Of a stretch of DNA of 64,000 nt, positions 50,290-58,979 are shown piece after piece; position 1 is the stretch's first letter, and each line of letters begins with the position of its first letter. Both the position numbers and the translations under genes were made by a program. Where the stretch lies: positions 42,694 to 106,693 of the forward strand of contig JBBQUW010000009.1 of the NCBI GenBank assembly GCA_038212095.1. Direction: 5' to 3'. The notes below the pieces were generated by a model. The model did not search any database and was not told the origin of the DNA. It saw only the letters and a program-made list of their open reading frames with translations. Source of the stretch: JAICYJ01 sp038212095 (GTDB taxonomy: Bacteria > Actinomycetota > Thermoleophilia > Gaiellales > JAICJC01).

Positions 50290-50925
50290 TCAGAGGATCC
50301 AGCGGTAGACCTCGAACACTTCGGCCAGCTCGCGGCCGCTCTCGATGCCGTGGGCGCGGGCCAGGTTGCGGATGTACTCCTCGTTTGCGTAGTTGCGGTG
50401 CTGCTGGCTGGCGTACTCGTGCAGCGCCGCCACCTTTGCGTCGACGTGGCGCGGCTCGAGCGTGACGTAGGCGTCGCGCCGGAACGCGAAGCAGTTCCAG
50501 GGGATCTCGTAGCCCAGCAGCGTCGTCCGCTTGAAGGCGCGCATGCCCTCGCGGGCGATCGTCTCGTGGTCCTGGTGGATGTCTCCCAGCGACGGCATCA
50601 GCACCAGGTCGGGCTGCAGCTCGGCGTTCAGCCCCACCAGGATCTCGAGGATCTCCTGGCGGACGGTTGGGAACGTGCGCACCTCGAAATCGTGCACCGT
50701 CACCCGCCGGGAGGGGATGCCAAGCGCGGTGGTGGCGGCCAGCGCCTCGTGCACAAGCGTGTCTGCAGCGAAGCCGGCCGGCAGTGAGCGCGAGGCCGAC
50801 GAGAACGCGTGGTAGTGCACCTCGGCCTCTGCCTCGACCAGCCGCGCGATTGTCCCGCCGCAGCCGAACTCGCCATCGTCGGTGTGTGGTGCGAGCACCA
50901 GCGCCCGCCGCCCGGCGGCGATCAC
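50290..50925 (-). CDS. PIG-L family deacetylase
   Basis: 211 residues. Zinc motif APHTDDGEFGCGG (usual AHPDDE, here HTDD) and the second site DIHQDHETIAREG. Removes acetyl from N-acetyl-glucosaminyl compounds. GTG 50925 overlaps the stop of the ligase gene; coupled with the ATP-grasp gene, which could acylate or link the freed amine. Confidence 0.88.
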   Translation of the reverse strand: MIAAGRRALVLAPHTDDGEFGCGGTIARLVEAEAEVHYHAFSSASRSLPAGFAADTLVHEALAATTALGIPSRRVTVHDFEVRTFPTVRQEILEILVGLNAELQPDLVLMPSLGDIHQDHETIAREGMRAFKRTTLLGYEIPWNCFAFRRDAYVTLEPRHVDAKVAALHEYASQQHRNYANEEYIRNLARAHGIESGRELAEVFEVYRWIL

Positions 50926-52367
50926 GCGGTCGCCTCGGGCGCCTCGGAGGCGCGGTGGAGCGGGGTCAGTGCGAGGGCGGCGATCAAGGCGGTCAAGATC
51001 CACGTGGCGGGATCCTCGAAGTACGCATTGTAAAAGAGCGAGCTGGTCAGCAGGGCGGCCATCGCTGCCAGCATCGTCAGGCGCGCCCAGCGCTCACCGC
51101 CTGCGCGAAGCGCTGCCCAGGCGATCGATGCCAGCAGAGCGAGGTAGGCCAGCAGCCCCAGCGGCCCCAGCTCGGCCAGCACCGTCACCGGGGTGGTGTG
51201 TGATGCGGCCGATGCCACCCTGCCTGGATGGGCGGTGCCCGCCAACGCGGCCCGCGAGAAGCCGCCGATGCCGGCGCCGTCCAGCGGGTGATGGCGGATC
51301 ACGCGCCAGCCGTCGGACAGCAGCGTCGAGCGGTCGCTGGTGACGTTCCTGGCCGAGTGGCCGCGCACCGCGATGGCCAGGCCGGCCAGCCCGACCACCA
51401 GGCAGACCGCCGCCAGCCCGATCACGACCCGGCGCGGCCAGATCGAGGCTCCCAGCACCACCAGCCCGGCGGCCAGCGCCAGCAGGCTGGACTGGGAGTA
51501 CGCAATGTACTGGGCGCCGAACAGCACCGCGATTGCCAGCGCCAGCACCGGCGTCACCCGCCGACCGATCGCGATGCCGGCCAAAAGCACGATCGTCACG
51601 GCCATGAAGCGGCCGTAGATGCTGGCGTCGTAGAACAGCGAGTTGACGCGGAAGAACGAGGCGTACTGGTTGCCGACGATGATCTTTGGGTTCCAGAAGA
51701 CGTGGCGAGCCTCGAACTGCCAGATCGCCACCCCCGCGAACACCAGGCCAAGCAGCACCTGCACCCCCAGCGCCCGTCGCAGGCCGCTCAGCGTCGGCCT
51801 GAGAGCTGCGACGCGGGACAGCAGGAAACCGAACGGCAGGTAGAAGAACAGCAGCTGCACGGCACCCTGGCGCTGGTCGGCGCTCCAGGTCAGCGAGATC
51901 GCGCTCCAACCGATCAGCGCCGCAGCCGACCAGCCGATCGCGCCCAGCGCCACCGGCCGCTCGTTGCCGACCAGCAACTCGAACGCGCTGGCCGCCGCCA
52001 TCGCTGCGACCACGGCGTACAGGGGCACCAGCAGGTTTGCCTGCTGGCCGCCGGCATGCAGCGGGATGCGGGCCGGCGCTGCGGCCACCACCGCCAGCAG
52101 CACCACGGTAGGCCAGCGGTGGGCGATGAGCGCGCCGATCGCCAGCGCGATCGCCCCCGCGACCACCCCGACCGCCGCCAGCAGCGGCCGGGAGCTGGCA
52201 TCGACGCGGATGGTGGCGATCGGCGTGGAGAGCAGGTCCGCTGCCACCACCAGGATGCCGATCGACCAGGCCGCGAACCCGACGATGCGCAGCCGCCGAT
52301 CGATCGTCGTCAACAGGGGCACCAGGCCGGCGGCGGCGACGATGGAGCCGACCTGCGCGCCGCTCAT
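50922..52367 (-). CDS. O-antigen ligase-like membrane protein
   Basis: 481 residues, 12 or more helices. Wzy_C features: extracytoplasmic loop around SDGWRVIRHHPLDGAGIGGFSRA followed by HTTPVTVLAELGPLGLLAYL, typical of O-antigen polymerases/ligases. Second such gene in the island. ATG overlaps the upstream secreted-protein stop (ATGA). Confidence 0.85.
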   Translation of the reverse strand: MSGAQVGSIVAAAGLVPLLTTIDRRLRIVGFAAWSIGILVVAADLLSTPIATIRVDASSRPLLAAVGVVAGAIALAIGALIAHRWPTVVLLAVVAAAPARIPLHAGGQQANLLVPLYAVVAAMAAASAFELLVGNERPVALGAIGWSAAALIGWSAISLTWSADQRQGAVQLLFFYLPFGFLLSRVAALRPTLSGLRRALGVQVLLGLVFAGVAIWQFEARHVFWNPKIIVGNQYASFFRVNSLFYDASIYGRFMAVTIVLLAGIAIGRRVTPVLALAIAVLFGAQYIAYSQSSLLALAAGLVVLGASIWPRRVVIGLAAVCLVVGLAGLAIAVRGHSARNVTSDRSTLLSDGWRVIRHHPLDGAGIGGFSRAALAGTAHPGRVASAASHTTPVTVLAELGPLGLLAYLALLASIAWAALRAGGERWARLTMLAAMAALLTSSLFYNAYFEDPATWILTALIAALALTPLHRASEAPEATA

Positions 52368-53038
52368 GGGACGGTCACCATGAAGGAGGGCGGGCTGGGC
52401 GTGCGGTTCCCGGCTGCGTCCACCGCAACCAGCTCGACCCGGTAGCGGCCGGCGGGCAGCTTCGACAGCGCCAGGTGGGCCGGGTTGAGCACGGCCTTCC
52501 GCTCGAGCACCACGCGGCTGCCTCGCAGTACGACCAGGACGGCTCGCACGTTGGCAGCGCCCCGGGTGTAGGCGATCGAGACGACCGGTCCCCGCGTGAT
52601 CCGTCCCAGCGCGATCGACGCCGGCTTGGTGTCGACCACGATCGGGTCGGGGATGGTGACGTCGCGGCCGTCCGCTGCCAGCGTCACGCGCAGCCGGTAG
52701 CGGCCGTCGGCCACCACCTGGCCGTTGCTGTCACGGCCGTCCCAGACCACGCGCACCTCGCCCTTGCCGCGCGACGTCTCGGGCAGCAGCTGGCGCACGA
52801 CCGATCCGCCGGAGTCGACGATTGCCAGCGCCAGACGCTGCTCGCTGCGCAGCGAGAGTCGAATCGTGGCCTGGGCGTGGCAGCCGGGATCGCTGCATCC
52901 GGGGGAGAATGCCTGGCGCACGTGGGGATGTGCGATCGGCGACTTGCGGAGCTTGAGCTGCTCCGTGCGCAGGAACGCCACCGTACAGGCGGCGATCAAA
53001 ACCAGCAGCAGCGCGGTCGCGGCGCGGGAATGGCTCAC
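52364..53038 (-). CDS. Membrane-anchored FlgD-type Ig-like protein
   Basis: 224 residues: N-terminal helix (about 6-23), then two Ig-like beta domains. The first has the FlgD-like VVWDGRDSNGQVVADGRYRLRV; the second ends with SKLPAGRYRVELVAVDAAGNRT. The usual FSPNGDG start reads FSPGCSDPGCHAQ, with two cysteines. GTG 53038 has TACAAT 9 bases upstream. Likely an extracytoplasmic scaffold for the O-antigen ligase encoded next. Confidence 0.75.
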   Translation of the reverse strand: MSHSRAATALLLVLIAACTVAFLRTEQLKLRKSPIAHPHVRQAFSPGCSDPGCHAQATIRLSLRSEQRLALAIVDSGGSVVRQLLPETSRGKGEVRVVWDGRDSNGQVVADGRYRLRVTLAADGRDVTIPDPIVVDTKPASIALGRITRGPVVSIAYTRGAANVRAVLVVLRGSRVVLERKAVLNPAHLALSKLPAGRYRVELVAVDAAGNRTPSPPSFMVTVP

Positions 53039-53047
53039 GGCGCGCCG

Positions 53048-53053
53048 ATTGTA
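53048..53053 (-). promoter_or_regulatory. -10 box of the FlgD-like/ligase operon
   Basis: TACAAT on the minus strand, 9 bases before the GTG at 53038. Confidence 0.55.
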
Positions 53054-53083
53054 GGCGTGCCGTGAGCACTCCGTCGCGGTCGT

Positions 53084-53989
53084 CTACCGGGCTTGCGGCT
53101 CCGGCTTGAGCTCGGAGCTGAAGCGATGCCCGTGCAGGGCGTAGAAGCCCGCCACCGCGAGGATGATCGCGGCGCCCACGATGTAGGCCATCAGCGGCGC
53201 ATTCAGGGTCTTCAGGCCCGACGCGGCAAGAACCACGGCGATGATGCCGCGCAGCGCCCGCTCCGGTGCCCGGGCGGTGAAGTGCGAGCCGATCAGGATG
53301 CCGGGGATCGAGCCAATCAGGATCGAGCCGACGACGCTGAAGTTGGGATGGCCCCAGACGAGCGTGGCCAGGCCGGCCGCAACGGTCACCAACATGGCGT
53401 GGAAGAGGTCGGTGCCCACCACCCGCCGGGCGGCGAGCGGGAACAGGGTCACCAGCGCCATGCCGAAGAAGACGCCGGACCCGACCGAGGTCAGTCCCAG
53501 GATGAAGCCGAACACGACGCCTATTCCGAGCGCGAGGATCTTGTGGTTGCGGTTCAGCGCGCCGTCAGTGGGCAGCTTGCCGGCGTCCCACAGTCCTGGG
53601 ATCGAGACGAAGGTGCGGACGGCGACCGCTATGCCGACCAGCACCAGGATGCCGCCGATCAGGTTCAGGAGCACGCTGTCGACGTTCACGCCGATGCGCG
53701 GGAAGATCTCATACAGCGTGAACACGCCCACGATGGCGGCCGGAACGCTGCCGGCACCCATCCAGAGGCCGAGCTGCTTGTTCACGTTCTTGAGCTGGTG
53801 GTGGCGGGCGGCGCCGAACATCTTGGTGATCGCGGCATAGATCAGGTCGCTGCCGACCGCCGTGGTGGGCGGGATGCCGAACACGGTGATCAGGATCGGC
53901 GTCATCAGTGAGCCCGCGCCCATCCCGGTGAGGCCGACCAGCAAGCCGACCGCAAGTCCCGCCGTAATCAATCCGATGTTGATGTCCAT
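53084..53989 (-). CDS. TauE/SafE family permease
   Basis: 301 residues, eight helices in two repeats: GLAVGLLVGLTGMGAGSLMTPIL and GVVFGFILGLTSVGSGVFFGMALV. The family moves sulfite, sulfonates or sulfoacetate, usually outward. It lies just beyond sat on the same strand but has its own promoter, suggesting transport of sulfate, sulfite or a sulfonate made by the operon. GGGAGC precedes the ATG. Confidence 0.88.
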   Translation of the reverse strand: MDINIGLITAGLAVGLLVGLTGMGAGSLMTPILITVFGIPPTTAVGSDLIYAAITKMFGAARHHQLKNVNKQLGLWMGAGSVPAAIVGVFTLYEIFPRIGVNVDSVLLNLIGGILVLVGIAVAVRTFVSIPGLWDAGKLPTDGALNRNHKILALGIGVVFGFILGLTSVGSGVFFGMALVTLFPLAARRVVGTDLFHAMLVTVAAGLATLVWGHPNFSVVGSILIGSIPGILIGSHFTARAPERALRGIIAVVLAASGLKTLNAPLMAYIVGAAIILAVAGFYALHGHRFSSELKPEPQAR

Positions 53990-54036
53990 TGCCGCTCCCC
54001 TGCCCGAAGGCGGTCGTGTTCCCCAGAAGTCCTACA

Positions 54037-54064
54037 AGTCTAAGTGGTTTAGTGGAGAATGCAA
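54037..54064 (-). promoter_or_regulatory. Promoter of the TauE-type gene
   Basis: TTGCAT (54064-54059) and TAGACT (54042-54037) with a 16-base spacer on the minus strand, in an AT-rich part of the 226-base gap. It would give a leader of about 40 bases, unlike the leaderless neighbours. Confidence 0.55.
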
Positions 54065-54215
54065 GCCTGCTCGCAAAATTCCTTCCGCAGCTTGCGGCGA
54101 CCCACGGTGCCCGATCCTCTCTGACCGCGCCGAAGAGCGTGAGCCCGACGCTGGCGGCAGCGTCGCCACAGGAGGGCCGGCCCTGAACGCGGCCGACCCT
54201 CCCGTCACGCAGACG

Positions 54216-55382
54216 TCACTGCTGGCGGTACGCCTCGATCAGCACCTCGGCCACCTCAGGGCGCGTGAACTCGACCGGCGGAACCTGGCCGTTTCCGAGC
54301 ATCTCGCGCACCTTCGTCCCCGACAGGAAGACGTGGTGGTCGGAGGGGTGGGGACAGGTCTTGTTCGACGCCATGTTGCCGCAGGTCTTGCAGAAGAACG
54401 TGTGGTCGAAGAACATCGGCTCGATGTCCAGCTCGTGCGGCGCGAACTCGTCGAAGATGTAGTGCGCGTCGTACGTGCCGTAGTAGTTGCCCACGCCGGC
54501 ATGGTCGCGGCCGACGATGAAGTGCGAGCAGCCGTAGTTCTTGCGGCACAGCGCGTGCCACACGGCCTCGCGCGGCCCGGCGTAGCGCATCGCGGCCGGG
54601 AACACGCCCAGCACGGTGCGGTCAGCCGGGTAGTAGCCCTCCAGCAGCACCTCATAGCACTTCATGCGCACGTCGGCCGGGATGTCATCGCCCTTGGTCT
54701 TTCCGACCAGCGGATGCAGCAGCAGGCCGTCCACCGTCTCCAGCGCGCACTTCTGCACGTGCTCGTGTGCGCGGTGCACCGGATTTCGGGTCTGGAAGCC
54801 GACCACGCGGCTCCAGCCGCGCTCGCTGAACACGGCCCGCGTCTCCTTGGGGTCGAGGTGGCGGGACGGGAAGGCCGGATCAGGCCGCTTGAACACAGTC
54901 ACCGGGCCACCCACCAGGGTCGTGCCCTCGGCGAAGATCTGCGCCACGCCGGGATGCTCGCGATCGGTGGTGCGGTACGTCTTGGCGGCCTCGTTCTCAC
55001 GATCGACTGAGAACACCTCCTCGACGTCGAGCACCGCGAGCAGCTCCCCCTCGGCGCTCTCCAGCGCGAGCCGGCCGGCGCTGGGCGCCTCGGTCACCGA
55101 AAGCGTCACCGGCAGCGCCCATGGCAGCCCGTTGGCCAGGTGCATCTCCTCCACCGAGCCCTCGTAGTCCGCCCTGGTCATGAAGCCGGTCAGGGGCGAC
55201 AGCGCTCCCGAGGCGATCATGTCCAGGTCGGCGGTCTGCTTGTCGCTCATCCGCACCCGCGGCAGCGAGGCGGCCTCGGCAGCCAGCGCGGCTGCCTCGT
55301 CGCCGGACACCGTGCGGTCGATCAGCTCGCCGCCGTGAGGAGCGATCAGATGGCTCTGCTTGGTCGCTGTGGCGTCGTTCAT
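54216..55382 (-). CDS. sat: ATP sulfurylase (sulfate adenylyltransferase, single-chain)
   Basis: 388 residues. Makes APS from sulfate and ATP. Motifs QTRNPVHRAHE and GRDHAGVG are the nucleotide site; a zinc-binding CKTCGNMASNKTCPH follows. Last gene of the sulfonate operon; TGATG overlap with cysC. Confidence 0.96.
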   Translation of the reverse strand: MNDATATKQSHLIAPHGGELIDRTVSGDEAAALAAEAASLPRVRMSDKQTADLDMIASGALSPLTGFMTRADYEGSVEEMHLANGLPWALPVTLSVTEAPSAGRLALESAEGELLAVLDVEEVFSVDRENEAAKTYRTTDREHPGVAQIFAEGTTLVGGPVTVFKRPDPAFPSRHLDPKETRAVFSERGWSRVVGFQTRNPVHRAHEHVQKCALETVDGLLLHPLVGKTKGDDIPADVRMKCYEVLLEGYYPADRTVLGVFPAAMRYAGPREAVWHALCRKNYGCSHFIVGRDHAGVGNYYGTYDAHYIFDEFAPHELDIEPMFFDHTFFCKTCGNMASNKTCPHPSDHHVFLSGTKVREMLGNGQVPPVEFTRPEVAEVLIEAYRQQ

Positions 55383-55945
55383 CAGGCGACGGCCTCGGTG
55401 GCGTCGCGAGCGATCAGGCCCAGCTGCTCCATCCGCTCGATCACGAACGCGGCCGACTGCTCGGGCGTGCGGCCCTCGGTCTCGACCACGATCTCAGCGT
55501 GCGCGGGCGCCTCATAGGGATCCGAGACGCCGGTGAACTCCTTGATCTCGCCGGAGAAGGCCTTGGCGTAGAGGCCCTTGACGTCGCGCCGGGCGCACTC
55601 GTCCAGCGACGTTGCGACGAACACCTCGACGAAGCGGTCGCCGATCATCTCGCGCACCGCGTCGCGCGTCTCGGAGTACGGTGAGATGGCGGCCACGATC
55701 ACGCCGGCTCCGTGCCGGGTGAGCAGCTTGGCGACGAACCCGATCCGCAGGATGTTGGCGTCGCGGTCCTCCCGCGAGAAGCCCAGCCCCTTGCTGAGGT
55801 TGGTGCGGACGACGTCGCCGTCCAGGTGGTCGACCAGCACGCCGCGCCGCTCCAGCTCTGGGCCGACGATCTCCGCGATGGTGCTCTTACCGGCCCCGGA
55901 GAGTCCGGTGAACCAGAGGGTGAAGCCTTGGTTGTCGTTCTGCAA
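55382..55945 (-). CDS. cysC: Adenylylsulfate (APS) kinase
   Basis: 187 residues. P-loop GLSGAGKST (14-22), DGDVVRTNLSKGLGFSREDRDANI (APS site), and FVATSLDECARRDVKGLYAKA. Makes PAPS. TTG 55945 is taken as start, 10 bases after AAAGGA; no ATG or GTG fits. Confidence 0.94.
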   Translation of the reverse strand: MQNDNQGFTLWFTGLSGAGKSTIAEIVGPELERRGVLVDHLDGDVVRTNLSKGLGFSREDRDANILRIGFVAKLLTRHGAGVIVAAISPYSETRDAVREMIGDRFVEVFVATSLDECARRDVKGLYAKAFSGEIKEFTGVSDPYEAPAHAEIVVETEGRTPEQSAAFVIERMEQLGLIARDATEAVA

Positions 55946-55990
55946 CGTGATCAGGTCCTTTCGTTGTATCGCTTGTCGCTTTGTAGCGGT

Positions 55991-56695
55991 TCACTCGCCG
56001 TGGAGGCCGCACTCGATCTTGCCTGTGCCCTTCCAACGGCCCGTCCGTTCGTCCTCGCCGCTCTCCACCGAGTTGGTGCAGGGCACGCAGCCGATCGACG
56101 GATAGCCGTGGTCGTGCAGTGGGTTATAGGGAATGTCGTGGCTCCAGATGTAGCGCCACACATCCCGGTTGGTCCAGTCAGCAAGTGGCTGCACCTTCAC
56201 AACGCCGCGACGCTCATCTATCTCGATTTTGCGGGCATTTTCCCGAGTTGTCGACTGGTCCCTGCGAATTCCGGTGATCCAGGCGTCCATCCCCTCCAGC
56301 GTCTGGCGCAGCGGCGCCACCTTGCGCATCGCGCAGCAGCGGTCGGGATCGCGCTCCCATAGGCGCTCGCCGTGCACCGTCGCCTGCTGCTCGACCGACA
56401 GCTCCGGCTCGATCCGCTCGAACTTGACCGGGTAGCGCGCGATCAGCTTCTGCCGCGTCTCGTACGTCTCCGGGAACAGCAGTCCGGTGTCGAACTCGAC
56501 CACCCGCACGTCGGGCTGGATCTGGGACAGCATGTGGATCAGCACAGAGCTCTGCTTCTGCCACGAGCAGGTCAGCACCAGGCGCGGGTGAAACAGCTCG
56601 ACGGCAACGCGCAGCACGTCCTCGGCGGTCTTCTGCTCGAGTTCGTCGGCCAGGAGATGCGCCTGCTCGGGGCTGATCGGCAGCACTGCGCTCAT
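55991..56695 (-). CDS. cysH: Phosphoadenylyl/adenylylsulfate reductase, iron-sulfur type
   Basis: 234 residues. Reduces (P)APS to sulfite. Cys120-Cys121 and Cys203/Cys206 (RCCAMRKV; GCVPCT) match the [4Fe-4S] APS-reductase pattern; Cys229 in KIECGLHGE is the catalytic cysteine. ATGA overlap with comA. Sulfite made here is a substrate for ComA. Confidence 0.95.
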   Translation of the reverse strand: MSAVLPISPEQAHLLADELEQKTAEDVLRVAVELFHPRLVLTCSWQKQSSVLIHMLSQIQPDVRVVEFDTGLLFPETYETRQKLIARYPVKFERIEPELSVEQQATVHGERLWERDPDRCCAMRKVAPLRQTLEGMDAWITGIRRDQSTTRENARKIEIDERRGVVKVQPLADWTNRDVWRYIWSHDIPYNPLHDHGYPSIGCVPCTNSVESGEDERTGRWKGTGKIECGLHGE

Positions 56696-57471
56696 GTCGG
56701 GCTGGGGATGTCGCGCAGCAGGAGGTGGGGCATGGTGTCGGAGCGCAGCCCGAGCCGCAGCGTCTCCAGCGGGATCACCTCGTCCGGCGGGATGTTGCCC
56801 AGGTTGACCTCGGGACCGAGGTGGCGGATGAACCAGGCCTGCTGCTCCTTCTGCGGCGCCTCGAACAACAGGTTGTCAAGCGGGATCTCGTGCACGATCT
56901 CGTCGATCAGGCCGCTACGCACCTCGCCGGTGCCACGGAAGATGCCGGCGGTGCCGGTCTCGCGGGCCTCGGTGATCACCTTCCAGGCTCCCGCCTCGAG
57001 CTCCTCGCGGATCCACGACACCCACTGGTAGGGCGCAAAGATCGAGTCCTGGTCCTTGGAGCCGACCTCGCTCAGCACCACGAAGTCCGCGGCCAGTGCG
57101 CTGATCAGCTCCTGCTTGCTCTCGCGCTCCATCCGCAGCGTGCCGTCGGACACCTCGACGTGGGTGAAGCCGTAGCCACGGATCCAGCGCTTGAACTCGT
57201 CCACCTTGCTGCGCGCGACCGCCGCCTCGAGCAGCGTGCCGCCGCACATCACCGGCGTGTCGTATGAGTGATAGAGCTTGATCTTGTCGCCTAGGTTGCG
57301 GGTCACGTACGACGTGCCCCAGCCGAGCTTGACCATGTCGACGTACTCGCCGGCGGTCTCGAACATGCCCTCCACCTCGGACATCGTCATGCCCTTGTCG
57401 ATGACGTGGGTCAGTCCGCGCTCGCGGGGCTTTGAGGGGCGCATCGGCAACCCCAGGAACTCTTCGACCAT
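56692..57471 (-). CDS. comA: Phosphosulfolactate synthase (ComA family)
   Basis: 259 residues. Adds sulfite to phosphoenolpyruvate to form (2R)-3-phosphosulfolactate. ComA motifs: KPRERGLTHVIDKG, YVDMVKLGWGTSY, MCGGTLLEAAV, HVEVSDGTLRM, VITEARETGTAGI, LLFEAPQKEQQ and VNLGNIPPDEVIPLETLRLGLRSDT. Sits directly between cysH and fumarase genes. Known roles are coenzyme M synthesis and spore sulfolactate; neither fits an ordinary actinobacterium. Confidence 0.93.
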   Translation of the reverse strand: MVEEFLGLPMRPSKPRERGLTHVIDKGMTMSEVEGMFETAGEYVDMVKLGWGTSYVTRNLGDKIKLYHSYDTPVMCGGTLLEAAVARSKVDEFKRWIRGYGFTHVEVSDGTLRMERESKQELISALAADFVVLSEVGSKDQDSIFAPYQWVSWIREELEAGAWKVITEARETGTAGIFRGTGEVRSGLIDEIVHEIPLDNLLFEAPQKEQQAWFIRHLGPEVNLGNIPPDEVIPLETLRLGLRSDTMPHLLLRDIPSPT

Positions 57472-57474
57472 CGC

Positions 57475-58062
57475 CTAGAGCCTTTCGTAGATCGATTCCT
57501 CGAGCCGCTTGCGCGCCTCGACCTGGACGTTCTCGTAGAGCGACTCGCCGTGGGTGTCCATGCCGACGATCAGCGGCCCGAAGTCCCTGACACGGAACTT
57601 CCACAGACACTCCGGCATCAGGTCCTCCCACTCGACCTGCTCGATCTCCTCGATCTGGGTCGTCTCCAGCGCCGCCGCGCCGCCCACGATCGAGAGGTAG
57701 ACGCCGCCATGCTCGCGCAGCGGCTCGAGCGCCTCGGGCAGCAGGCCGCCCTTGCCCATGATCGCGCGGGCGTGGTGGTCGCGCACCAGCCCTTCGGTGA
57801 AGCGGCTCATACGGGTGCTGGTGGTCGTGCCGATGCACATCGGCTCGTAGCGGCCCTCGCCCAGCTTGCGGACGTTGGGCGCGGTGTGCAGCAGCGCGGC
57901 GCCTTCCAGCGAGATCGGCGGAGCGATGCCCTTGTCGAAGATGCGGATCTGGGTGGCGTCGCGGATGCCGATGATGTGACCCTGGATGGTGACGGTGTCG
58001 CCGGCCCGCAGCTCCCGCACGGTGGACTCGTCGGTGGGGAAGGTGATCTCGTGGTGTGCCAT
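57475..58062 (-). CDS. Class I fumarate hydratase/tartrate dehydratase, beta subunit
   Basis: 195 residues. Beta subunit with GDTVTIQGHIIGIRDA, PAPNVR-like LLHTAPNVRKLGEG, IGTTTSTRMS, MGKGGLLPEAL and VGGAAALETTQI. It pairs with the alpha subunit encoded 7 bases upstream. Three bases separate it from comA, so the pair may process a ComA-derived sulfonate instead of, or besides, malate/fumarate. Confidence 0.93.
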   Translation of the reverse strand: MAHHEITFPTDESTVRELRAGDTVTIQGHIIGIRDATQIRIFDKGIAPPISLEGAALLHTAPNVRKLGEGRYEPMCIGTTTSTRMSRFTEGLVRDHHARAIMGKGGLLPEALEPLREHGGVYLSIVGGAAALETTQIEEIEQVEWEDLMPECLWKFRVRDFGPLIVGMDTHGESLYENVQVEARKRLEESIYERL

Positions 58063-58069
58063 CGCCGGC

Positions 58070-58969
58070 CTACGCTTCCCGGTCGAATTCGACGGTGCCG
58101 TCGGCGGCGATGTGAGCGCTGGCCCGCCGCGCCGCCCAGCACTGGTAGTTGACGGCCACCGGGTTGAGCGTGATGTGCGTGTGCGCCTGTTCGACGTGCA
58201 CCGAGAGCACGGTCGTGTCGCCGCCCAGCCCCATCGGACCGATGCCGGTCTCGTTCAGGAGCGTGAACAGCTCTCGCTCCAGCTCGGCCACGTCCGGGTC
58301 GGGGTTGACCTCCTCCACCGGCCGCGCGATCGCCTCCTTGGCGAGGTGCATCGCGAGGTCGGCCGAGCCGCCGATGCCGACGCCGACGATGCCGGGCGGG
58401 CAGGGCTTGCCGCCGGCGCCGACGATCGAGTCGATCACGAACCGCTTGATCGCAGAGACGCCATCGGCCGGTACCAGCATCTTCAGGAAGCTCATGTTCT
58501 CCGAGCCGGAGCCCTTCGGGATGCATTTGATGTCCATCCCGTCCCACTCGGGCACGAACTCCCAGTGGATATGAGGGATCTTGTGCCCGGTGTTGTCGCC
58601 GGTCGGCTTGCGGGTCAGCGTGTGCACGGTGTTCGAGCGCAGCGGGTGCTCGAGCGTCGCCCGCCGCGTGCCGACCCGAAGCGCCCGTTCGATGCGAGCC
58701 GGATGCAGCGGAAAGTTCTCGCCCAGCCGCACGTAGTAGACGGCCAGCCCGGTGTCCTGGCAGACCAGGTTCTTGGTCTCGTCGGCGACCGCCACGTTGG
58801 CGTTGATCGTCTCCAGGATCCGCTTTCCGACTTTGTGCGTCTCGCTTTCCATGGCGGCGCGCAGCGCGTCGCGCAGATCCTGCGGGATGTCCTTCAGCGC
58901 CCACACGTAGAGATGCGCAGAGGCGTCCTCAACAGTCTGCTCGAGCGTTGTGATGGTGTCGATCGCCAC
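58070..58969 (-). CDS. Class I fumarate hydratase/tartrate dehydratase, alpha subunit
   Basis: 299 residues. Carries the [4Fe-4S] cysteines Cys70 (VCQDTGLAVYYV), Cys149 (IKCIPKGSGSEN) and Cys190 (KPCPPGIVGVGIGG). ETINANVAVADET and GIGPMGLGGDTTVL are family motifs. GTG start 10 bases after the flavoprotein stop with AAAGGA. Hydrates fumarate-type double bonds; substrate could be sulfoacrylate in this operon. Confidence 0.94.
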   Translation of the reverse strand: MAIDTITTLEQTVEDASAHLYVWALKDIPQDLRDALRAAMESETHKVGKRILETINANVAVADETKNLVCQDTGLAVYYVRLGENFPLHPARIERALRVGTRRATLEHPLRSNTVHTLTRKPTGDNTGHKIPHIHWEFVPEWDGMDIKCIPKGSGSENMSFLKMLVPADGVSAIKRFVIDSIVGAGGKPCPPGIVGVGIGGSADLAMHLAKEAIARPVEEVNPDPDVAELERELFTLLNETGIGPMGLGGDTTVLSVHVEQAHTHITLNPVAVNYQCWAARRASAHIAADGTVEFDREA

Positions 58970-58979
58970 GTCTGTCCTT

